A stretch of DNA of 64,000 nucleotides from Bacteroidales bacterium UBA2712 (lineage in GTDB: Bacteria > Bacteroidota > Bacteroidia > Bacteroidales > Paludibacteraceae), in the NCBI GenBank assembly GCA_002354055.1, contig DEKW01000011.1, positions 62,001 to 126,000 on the forward strand, given 5' to 3'. Below are positions 9,421 to 15,014 of the stretch, in pieces; within the stretch, counting starts at the first letter, position 1, and each line of letters begins with the position of its first letter. Below the pieces are notes generated by a model. The model was not told where the DNA came from, made no database searches, and saw nothing but the letters and a program-made list of their open reading frames with translations. The translations under genes and the position numbers were made by a program.

Positions 9421-9873
9421 TTAATCCACTCTTGCCTTGACGATAAGCTTCCGGTACTCTTTGCCCGGAGCGATACCGGGTTGGTGAGCATCTTCTGGGA
9501 AGAAGACAGCGAAATGGCCTGCCGGCACAGTGAATTTAGCGGTAGCCTTATCGCCGTAGAACTCTACGTCCTTACCCTCGTCGTACTCCTGCGTCACGTC
9601 CTGGCAATCGACCTGCGCTTTCCATCCCATGACCTCGTCGTCGCCCAGCGGAATCTGGATATCCAGGTAGTCGCGGTGTGCCTCCATGCGGCATTTGGCC
9701 TCCTCTTTGCCCTTGAAATCATTGATGTTCACGAAGAGGTTCTTGCCGTCCAGGAAGATCTTGCACGCCGGCATCTCTTCCAGGTCGTTGTCGTTGTAGA
9801 ATTTCATGAATTGTTCGAAGCCCGGTACGCAATCGAAGTACCTGTCGGCGTTCTCTAATTTGTCCAGTATCAT
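9421..9873 (-). CDS. YhcH/YjgK/YiaL family protein
   Basis: A 150-residue cupin-like protein of the DUF386 family, often linked to sialic acid or other sugar catabolism. Seen: the start MILDKLENADRY, the EAHRDYLDIQIPL block and the C-terminal FFPEDAHQPGIA, with histidines expected for a metal site. Its biochemical role is not settled in the family. It is the first gene of the minus-strand operon with glgB and nagB, which fits a sugar-handling role. The 100-nt leader contains a tandem octamer array (9905-9972). Confidence 0.88.
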   Translation of the reverse strand: MILDKLENADRYFDCVPGFEQFMKFYNDNDLEEMPACKIFLDGKNLFVNINDFKGKEEAKCRMEAHRDYLDIQIPLGDDEVMGWKAQVDCQDVTQEYDEGKDVEFYGDKATAKFTVPAGHFAVFFPEDAHQPGIAPGKEYRKLIVKARVD

Positions 9874-9904
9874 ATTATTTAAGATTTAATTTTGTTCTAT
9901 TTCA

Positions 9905-9972
9905 TTAATTCTTTCACTCGTTCATTCGTTAATTCGTTAATTCGTTAATTCGTTAATTCGTTCACTCGTTAT
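9905..9972. repeat. TTAATTCG tandem octamer array
   Basis: About eight imperfect 8-bp units (TTCATTCG, TTAATTCG, TTCACTCG) in the transcribed leader of the yhcH-like gene. There are no spacers between units. The reverse complement matches the in-frame repeat in cca. Confidence 0.85.
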
Positions 9973-9984
9973 TAATTGCGGCTG

Positions 9985-10015
9985 CAAAATTACGAAAAAA
10001 TTTGCATATGTGCAA
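9985..10015 (-). promoter_or_regulatory. Promoter of the yhcH-glgB-nagB-cysS operon
   Basis: On the minus strand, TTG at 10015-10013 and TAATTTTG at 9992-9985 with 20 nt between. It overlaps the plus-strand promoter at 10001-10032, so the two divergent promoters compete for the same DNA. Confidence 0.8.
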
Positions 10016-10032
10016 GAATTTTTGTAATTTTG
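10001..10032 (+). promoter_or_regulatory. Promoter of the M13 peptidase gene
   Basis: TTTG at 10001-10004 and TAATTTTG at 10025-10032, 20 nt apart. The ATG follows at 10057. Confidence 0.82.
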
Positions 10033-10056
10033 CAGTCGATTTTGAAAAATTCGATT

Positions 10057-12096
10057 ATGAAAAAACTTATTTTTACTTTAAGCGCAGTAATGCTTATGAC
10101 TACAGCTTGTACTAACAAACAGGAACAGACGACCGGTATCGACCTCGCCAACTTGGACACGACGGCGGTTCCGCAGAATGACTTCTATCAGTTCGCGTGC
10201 GGCGGATGGATGGCTAACAACCCCTTGACGCCGGAGTATGCGCGTTTCGGTTCGTTCGACAAACTCGGACTGACGAACCTCGAGCAGGTGAACGGGTTGA
10301 TCCGGGAGATCGCAGAGAGCCAAGAGTCAAGAGACAAGAGCCGAGAGACAGGCTCTATCGAGCAGAAGATCGGGGATCTGTATAACCTCGCGATGGACAC
10401 GGCGCGGCGTGACCGCGAAGGTATAGCACCGGTGCAGCATACCCTCGACGAGATAGCGGCAATAACTTCTCGTGAGGAGTTGTCGAAGCACCTCGGTGCG
10501 GCGATGGACTATCAGCTATGGGCTATGTACGTCGATGCCGACGCGATGAACAGTTCGATGAACATCCTCAACGAGTGCCAGGCTGGTTTTGCGTTAGGTG
10601 AGAAAGAGTACTACCTCGACACGGACGAGCAGACGACCGCCATCCGTAACGCGTACGTGGCGTACGTAGAGAAGATGTTCGGTCTGTTCGGTTTTAGCGA
10701 CGGTGCAGCCCGCGCGCAGACAGTGCTGCGTATGGAGACCCGGCTGGCGAAAGCGGCGTATAACAACGTGGAGCTGCGTGACCCGATCAAGAACTACAAC
10801 AAGATGTCCATCAGCGAGCTGCAGGAGCTCGTGCCGCAGGTGGATTGGAAAGCATATTTCGACGCCTTGGGCGTAGAGTTAGACAGCCTCTCGGTAGGAC
10901 AGATACCGCACCTGCAGGAAGCAGGAAAGATGCTTGCGGACGAGCCGTTGGAGGACCTGAAGACGCTCTTCACCTGGCAAGCCATCGAAGGAGCGGCATC
11001 GTACCTGACGACGGAGATATACATGACCTCCTTTGATTTCTACGGCAAGGTGCTCTCGGGGCGCGAGGAACCGAGTCCGCTATGGAAACGCGCCGTGGGT
11101 ATCGTCAACGGCACGCTCGGCGAGGCGGTAGGACAGATGTACGTACAGAAATACTTCCCCGAAGAGAATAAGGAACGCATGCTCGCGCTCGTGCATAACC
11201 TGCAGAAAGCCCTCGGCATCCGCATCCAGAACTTAGCATGGATGAGCGACGAGACGAAGGCAAAAGCCCTTGAGAAGCTGAACGCTATCACCATCAAGAT
11301 CGGTTATCCGGACGAATGGCGCGACTACTCGAAGCTCGACATCAACCCCGAGGACAGCTACTACACCAACCTCGAGCGCGCGGCGAAATTCGAGCAGGAG
11401 TACAGCCTCAGCTACCTCGGCAAACCGGTAGATAAAAAGAAATGGTACATGACGCCGCAGACGGTGAACGCCTATTACAACCCCTCGTCCAATGAGATAT
11501 GCTTCCCTGCGGGCATCCTGCAATATCCGTTCTTTGACATGAGCGCGGATGACGCGTTCAACTACGGCGCTATCGGTGTGGTCATCGGTCATGAGATGAC
11601 CCACGGCTTCGACGATCAGGGTTGTCAGTTCGACAAGGACGGAAACATGATCAACTGGTGGACAGCGGAAGACAAAGCAGCCTTCGACGAGCGCACGAAA
11701 GTGATGGAAGAAGCGTTCAACAAGATCGAAGTGGCTCCGGGCGTACACGCTAACGGTGCGTTCACGCTGGGCGAGAACATCGCTGACCACGGCGGTCTGC
11801 AGGTTAGTTACCTGGCTTTCTGCCTGAACGAAGAGAGCAAGCCCGAGAGTGAGCGTCTGCAGACCCGAGACGGCTTCACGCCGGCACAACGGTTCTTCCT
11901 TGCGTACGCGAATGTCTGGGCAGGCAACATCCGTCCGGAGGAGATCCTGAACCGCACGAAGAGCGATCCCCACTCCCTCGGTCGCTGGCGTGTCAACGGT
12001 GCACTGCCGCAGATCAACGCCTGGTACGAGGCATGGAACGTGACGGAGGAAAGCCCGATGTATATCGCCCCTGAGAAGAGAGTAAGCATTTGGTAA
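10057..12096 (+). CDS. M13 family zinc metallopeptidase lipoprotein
   Basis: A neprilysin/PepO-type endopeptidase, here with a lipoprotein signal (MKKLIFTLSAVMLMTTACT), so probably envelope-anchored. The zinc site is HEMTH in GHEMTHGFDDQG (about residues 511-522). The third ligand lies in GENIADHGG, the substrate-backbone motif is NAYYNP, and the C-terminal NGALPQINAWYEAWNV is typical. Its 679 residues fit the family. The start at 10057 is chosen because it gives the signal peptide and follows the promoter; an upstream in-frame extension would overlap the promoter. Residues near 88-100 (ESQESRDKSRETGS) are encoded by an AGTCAAGAGAC repeat. Confidence 0.94.
   Translation: MKKLIFTLSAVMLMTTACTNKQEQTTGIDLANLDTTAVPQNDFYQFACGGWMANNPLTPEYARFGSFDKLGLTNLEQVNGLIREIAESQESRDKSRETGSIEQKIGDLYNLAMDTARRDREGIAPVQHTLDEIAAITSREELSKHLGAAMDYQLWAMYVDADAMNSSMNILNECQAGFALGEKEYYLDTDEQTTAIRNAYVAYVEKMFGLFGFSDGAARAQTVLRMETRLAKAAYNNVELRDPIKNYNKMSISELQELVPQVDWKAYFDALGVELDSLSVGQIPHLQEAGKMLADEPLEDLKTLFTWQAIEGAASYLTTEIYMTSFDFYGKVLSGREEPSPLWKRAVGIVNGTLGEAVGQMYVQKYFPEENKERMLALVHNLQKALGIRIQNLAWMSDETKAKALEKLNAITIKIGYPDEWRDYSKLDINPEDSYYTNLERAAKFEQEYSLSYLGKPVDKKKWYMTPQTVNAYYNPSSNEICFPAGILQYPFFDMSADDAFNYGAIGVVIGHEMTHGFDDQGCQFDKDGNMINWWTAEDKAAFDERTKVMEEAFNKIEVAPGVHANGAFTLGENIADHGGLQVSYLAFCLNEESKPESERLQTRDGFTPAQRFFLAYANVWAGNIRPEEILNRTKSDPHSLGRWRVNGALPQINAWYEAWNVTEESPMYIAPEKRVSIW
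10314..10352 (+). repeat. AGTCAAGAGACAAGAG repeat inside the M13 gene
   Basis: Imperfect 7-8-bp units of AAGAGTC/AAGAGAC in frame, giving a Ser/Arg/Glu-rich patch. Confidence 0.6.
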
Positions 12097-12099
12097 ACA

Positions 12100-12128
12100 A
12101 TAAAGCCCGCAAATCTGCGGGCTTTATT
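12100..12128. terminator. Bidirectional intrinsic terminator
   Basis: ATAAAGCCCGCA (12100-12111), a 4-nt loop, TGCGGGCTTTAT (12116-12127). It separates the convergent M13 and HIT genes. Confidence 0.92.
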
Positions 12129-12535
12129 TATTTCTTCTCTATCGCCTCGGCGATGGAGTTGGCGATAATTGCCATCTCTTCTGCCGGGAGGGATAGCTTG
12201 GGATTGGTGAAGAGCATATCCTTCTCCGAGTTCATCGGTACGAGGTGGATATGCACGTGGTTCACCTCCATACCCAAGACGGCTACTCCGACGCGTTTGC
12301 AACCCGTAGCGGCTTTGATTCCCACCGCTACTTTCTTAGCGAAGGTAATCAAGCCTTGCAGCTGCTCGTCCGTCAGATCGAAGATATAATCTGCTTCCGG
12401 CTCCGCCAGCTTCGGAATGACGAGCGTATGTCCCTTCGCGAGCGGATTGATATCCAGAAAAGCGTAGTGCTTGTCGTCCTCGGCTACCTTGTAGCTCGGG
12501 ATCTCACCTTTGATGATACGAGTAAAGAGTGTCAT
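12128..12535 (-). CDS. HIT family nucleotide hydrolase/transferase
   Basis: A 135-residue histidine-triad protein with HVHIHLVPM, the catalytic HxHxH-type motif, and the N-terminal CTLFTRIIKGEIP-like start (TLFTRIIKGEIPSYK). HIT proteins hydrolyse AMP-linked substrates such as adenosine phosphoramidates or dinucleoside polyphosphates. The specific substrate cannot be read from the sequence. Its start overlaps the greA stop by 4 bp, so it is co-translated with greA. Confidence 0.93.
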   Translation of the reverse strand: MTLFTRIIKGEIPSYKVAEDDKHYAFLDINPLAKGHTLVIPKLAEPEADYIFDLTDEQLQGLITFAKKVAVGIKAATGCKRVGVAVLGMEVNHVHIHLVPMNSEKDMLFTNPKLSLPAEEMAIIANSIAEAIEKK

Positions 12536-12996
12536 AACGAAATCTCCAATACCTCAAGTTTGAGGACACCTGCGGGCACTTGAATCTCCGCAATCTCTCC
12601 TACTTTCTTACCCATCAGACCTTTCGCGATCGGGGTGGTGACGGATATCTTACCCTCAGCGAGGTTCGCCTCTCCTTCGGTGACGAGATGAAAAGTCTTC
12701 TCCATACCGTTCCCCATGCGTACGCGCACTTTCGTCAGGATCTGCACTTCATCAGTCCGTATATCCGATGCATCGAGGACGCGCGCCTCAGCCAGACGAG
12801 CTTTCAGCACAGCGATCTTCGTCTCCAGCGCACCCTGCGCCTCTTTCGCAGCATCGTATTCTGCATTCTCACTTAAATCGCCCTTCTCACGCGCTTCTGC
12901 TATAGCTGCTATGATACGCGGGCGCTCCACAGTCTCCAACTGTTGGATTTCCTCTTTTAATTTCTTTAGACCATCTGCGGTCATGTACGTTGCCAT
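12532..12996 (-). CDS. greA: Transcription elongation factor GreA
   Basis: Rescues backtracked RNA polymerase by stimulating transcript cleavage. The N-terminal coiled coil carries the acidic tip signature EKGDLSENAEYDAAKE. The C-terminal FKBP-like domain has the SVTTPIAKGLMGKKVG segment. The length of 154 is usual. It is preceded by a 36-residue ORF and a structured leader, suggesting post-initiation control of this operon. Confidence 0.95.
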   Translation of the reverse strand: MATYMTADGLKKLKEEIQQLETVERPRIIAAIAEAREKGDLSENAEYDAAKEAQGALETKIAVLKARLAEARVLDASDIRTDEVQILTKVRVRMGNGMEKTFHLVTEGEANLAEGKISVTTPIAKGLMGKKVGEIAEIQVPAGVLKLEVLEISL

Positions 12997-13006
12997 AGTA
13001 TTTTGT

Positions 13007-13040
13007 ATATTTATGATTTCAAATTTATGGTTTCAAATTT
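13007..13040 (-). repeat. ATTTATGATTTC spacer repeat
   Basis: Two units of ATTTATGGTTTCAA/ATTTATGATTTCAA between greA and the small upstream ORF. Same family as the repeats at 58409-58484. Confidence 0.6.
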
Positions 13041-13149
13041 AATACTTACGAGTAAGTATCTCGCTGGCGATAATCGCTTTGCGAGCCTCCTCCGCATCTG
13101 TCAAATCCGGCAGAGAGGGAGTGTCTAAAAAATCATCTACTCTTTCCAT
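13039..13149 (-). CDS. 36-residue ORF upstream of greA
   Basis: ATG at 13149 gives a 36-residue acidic then basic peptide that ends in a TDAEEARKAIIASEILTRKY-like helix. A longer frame starting with TTG at 13224 would begin inside a leader hairpin and is less likely. I recall similar short tails in other Bacteroidales but cannot name a family. It is transcribed from the promoter at 13293-13323 and sits just upstream of greA, so it may be a real small protein or a leader peptide. Confidence 0.5.
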   Translation of the reverse strand: MERVDDFLDTPSLPDLTDAEEARKAIIASEILTRKY

Positions 13150-13175
13150 ACCTGTCTTCGCTTTGTTCAAAAAAC

Positions 13176-13249
13176 AATAGGCCAAAAAAGACCTATTCTT
13201 TTTAACCCTTTGGTTTAAAAACAATAGGAAACTTCACAGCCTCCTATTG
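13176..13249 (-). promoter_or_regulatory. Two terminator-like hairpins in the greA leader
   Basis: In transcript order (minus strand): CAATAGGA (13249-13242), a 12-nt loop, TCCTATTG (13229-13222) followed by TTTTT. Then AATAGGTC (13197-13190), six T, GGCCTATT (13183-13176) followed by GTTTTTTG. Any AATAGG arm can pair with any CCTATT arm, so the second 5' arm could disrupt the first terminator. This is the layout of an attenuator. The signal sensed is unknown. Confidence 0.6.
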
Positions 13250-13292
13250 CCATCAAACCTAAACCTTAACTATGAAAATTTTGTTTTCGGTA

Positions 13293-13323
13293 CAAAGGTA
13301 CTGCTTTTTTATGACATGACCAA
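13293..13323 (-). promoter_or_regulatory. Promoter of the small ORF-greA-HIT operon
   Basis: Minus-strand TTG at 13323-13321 and TACCTTTG at 13300-13293, 20 nt apart, with the usual A-tract and GCAG spacer. Confidence 0.85.
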
Positions 13324-13358
13324 ATTTTTTAGCAAAAAAATGCGTTTTTTCGTTGTTT

Positions 13359-14702
13359 TTAGGCTATTTCTCCGCGTAATGTAGCGGCGGAAGCCTCTTT
13401 TATGGTCACTTTGACAATATCTCCGATCTTCTGGTCGGTCCGCGGGAAGACCACCGTCTTGTACTGCTCCGTGCGGCCGTACATATCGTCATGGCTGCGT
13501 TTGGAGAATCCCTCGACGAGCACCTCTACGGTCTTGCCTATCTCCCGTTGGTTAGACTCCAGAGAGAGTTGGGTCTGCAGCGCGATGATCTCGTTGAGCC
13601 GCCTTACTTTCTCCTCCTCGGGGATGTTATCCGGCAGGTGCTTATGCGCATAGGTGCCGGGGCGCTCGGAGTACTTGAACATAAACGCGGAGTCGAATCC
13701 CACTTCGCGCATGAGAGAGAGTGTCTGGGCGTGATCCTCGAGCGTCTCGTCGTGGAAGCCGCAGAAGATATCCGTGCTGATCGCCGCGGTCGGCAGGATT
13801 CGGCGGATAGCTGCTATACGATCCAGATACCACTCGCGGGTATATTTGCGGTTCATGAGTTGGAGGATATGGTTCGAACCCGACTGCACCGCCAGGTGGA
13901 TGAACTTACAGAGGTTCTTATGCCTACTGATGGCCTCCAGCGTCTTGTCGGACATGTCCTTCGGATGGGAGGTCGTGAAGCGGATACGCATATCCGGCAC
14001 GGCATCAGCCACGAGTTCCAGGAGGTCGGCGAAATCAATATCCTCATATTTATACGAGTTGACATTCTGACCAAGGAGGGTAACTTCTTTATAGCCTTTC
14101 GATTGGAGGTCACGTACCTCATTGAGTATCGACTCCACATCGCGACTACGCTCCCTTCCGCGGGTATAAGGCACGACGCAGTAGGAGCAGAAGTTATTAC
14201 AGCCTCGCATGATAGACACAAATCCGCTGATAGAACGTCCGATGCGGGAAGGGATGATCTGGCGGTAAGTCTCCGTGGTACTGAGCTCGACGTTCATCGC
14301 CTTATGCCCTTGCTCGCATTGCGCGAGGAGGTTGGGAATATCGAGATACGCATCCGGTCCTGCGACAAAATCCACACCGAAAGTATCAATCAGCTCCTGC
14401 CCCATGCGCTCCGCCATGCAACCGATAACACCGATAATCGCGCGGCGATTATCGATGGACGATTTAGGATTTAGGATTTGTGATTTATGATTTCGCAAGT
14501 GTGCTTTCAGTTCGCGGAGGCGGGCACCGACTTTCTGCTCGGCGTTATCGCGGATGGAGCAGGTGTTAAGGAGGATGATGTCGGCATCCTCCCAACGGTC
14601 GGTGATTTCTGCATCCGTAGTCTCCATAATCGCCGCTACTACCTCGCTGTCCGCGACGTTCATTTGGCAACCGTATGTCTCAATATAAAATTTTTTTGTC
14701 AT
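13359..14702 (-). CDS. miaB: tRNA-2-methylthio-N6-dimethylallyladenosine synthase
   Basis: Radical-SAM methylthiotransferase that modifies A37 of tRNAs reading codons starting with U. The N-terminal UPF0004 domain begins IETYGCQMNVADSEV with its first cluster cysteine. The radical-SAM cluster is CNNFCSYC (about residue 170), followed by VPYTRGRERSR. A TRAM domain ends the protein (KTVVFPRT region). Starting at 14702 gives 447 residues, the family size; the longer frame would start inside the divergent tRNA promoter. Residues encoded at 14461-14494 (NHKSQILNPKSS) come from a GATTTAGGATTT/GATTTATG repeat. Confidence 0.95.
   Translation of the reverse strand: MTKKFYIETYGCQMNVADSEVVAAIMETTDAEITDRWEDADIILLNTCSIRDNAEQKVGARLRELKAHLRNHKSQILNPKSSIDNRRAIIGVIGCMAERMGQELIDTFGVDFVAGPDAYLDIPNLLAQCEQGHKAMNVELSTTETYRQIIPSRIGRSISGFVSIMRGCNNFCSYCVVPYTRGRERSRDVESILNEVRDLQSKGYKEVTLLGQNVNSYKYEDIDFADLLELVADAVPDMRIRFTTSHPKDMSDKTLEAISRHKNLCKFIHLAVQSGSNHILQLMNRKYTREWYLDRIAAIRRILPTAAISTDIFCGFHDETLEDHAQTLSLMREVGFDSAFMFKYSERPGTYAHKHLPDNIPEEEKVRRLNEIIALQTQLSLESNQREIGKTVEVLVEGFSKRSHDDMYGRTEQYKTVVFPRTDQKIGDIVKVTIKEASAATLRGEIA
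14461..14494 (-). repeat. GATTTAGGATTT repeat inside miaB
   Basis: Four degenerate 7-bp units (GATTTAG, GATTTGT, GATTTAT, GATTTCG) in frame, encoding NHKSQILNPKSS in the N-terminal domain of a conserved enzyme. Confidence 0.65.
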
Positions 14703-14706
14703 TTTA

Positions 14707-14738
14707 TTTGCATATATCAAAAAAAAGTAGTAATTTTG
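14707..14738 (+). promoter_or_regulatory. Promoter of tRNA-Pro
   Basis: TTTG at 14707-14710 and TAATTTTG at 14731-14738, 20 nt apart. Predicted transcription start near 14745, so the tRNA has a leader of about 120 nt. Confidence 0.82.
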
Positions 14739-14769
14739 CACCCGTTTTTCACTCCCCCTTAATTGGGGT

Positions 14770-14859
14770 CCCCGAAAATTTTAATTTTTGGGGAGAGCGT
14801 AGATCAAAACGTAGGCGTCATCGAGCGATGTAATCGCGAGTCACGCGAAGTTTTAGATC
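14770..14859 (+). ncRNA. Folded leader of tRNA-Pro
   Basis: Two elements. At 14770-14793 CCCCGAAAATT pairs with AATTTTTGGGG around a 2-nt loop. At 14802-14859 nested helices form: GATC/GATC, AAAAC/GTTTT, GCGT/ACGC and GCGAT/ATCGC with a GTA loop. Pairings were found by eye. The role, whether processing signal, small RNA or degraded tRNA-like sequence, is unknown. Confidence 0.5.
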
Positions 14860-14866
14860 AAGCGAG

Positions 14867-14940
14867 CGGGAAGTGGCGCAGCCCGGTAGCGCAACGGTCT
14901 GGGGGACCGGAGGTCGCGTGTTCGAATCACGTCTTCCCGA
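14867..14940 (+). tRNA. tRNA-Pro (anticodon GGG)
   Basis: Acceptor stem CGGGAAG/CTTCCCG with discriminator A at 14940. The D-arm is GCGC...GCGC with the GG of AGCCCGGTA. The anticodon loop CTGGGGG places GGG after U33, and the T-arm is GCGTG-TTCGAAT-CACGT. CCA is not encoded. 74 nt. The lower anticodon-stem pair is A-G. Confidence 0.95.
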
Positions 14941-15011
14941 CAAATGGAATCCTTGCGGGTTCCATTTTTTGTTGGGAAGAATGGCACGCTTTACTTCCCG
15001 ACAAATGGAAT
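14933..15011 (+). repeat. 18-bp duplication of the tRNA-Pro 3' end
   Basis: CTTCCCGACAAATGGAAT occurs at 14933-14950 (the tRNA 3' end) and again at 14994-15011, 61 bp apart. It resembles an attachment-site duplication, but no integrase or element lies between the copies. Confidence 0.75.
14944..14970 (+). terminator. Terminator of tRNA-Pro
   Basis: ATGGAATCC, loop TTGC, GGGTTCCAT, then a run of T (14965-14970). Confidence 0.88.
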
Positions 15012-15014
15012 GGC

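Larger units (their letters stand above)
14703..15014. other. Spacer holding the tRNA-Pro transcription unit
   Basis: No protein gene is supported here. The stretch holds a plus-strand promoter, two leader structures, tRNA-Pro, its terminator and an 18-bp duplicate of the tRNA 3' end. Each is listed separately. Confidence 0.8.

Noticed and set aside
9905..9972. CRISPR array
   Set aside because: The units are only 8 bp with no spacers between them, and no cas genes are in the window.
13491..14474. 327-codon frame opposite miaB
   Set aside because: Shadow of miaB, which has all catalytic motifs.
14933..15011. att sites of an integrated element
   Set aside because: The two 18-bp copies are only 61 bp apart with no element between; kept only as a possible scar.
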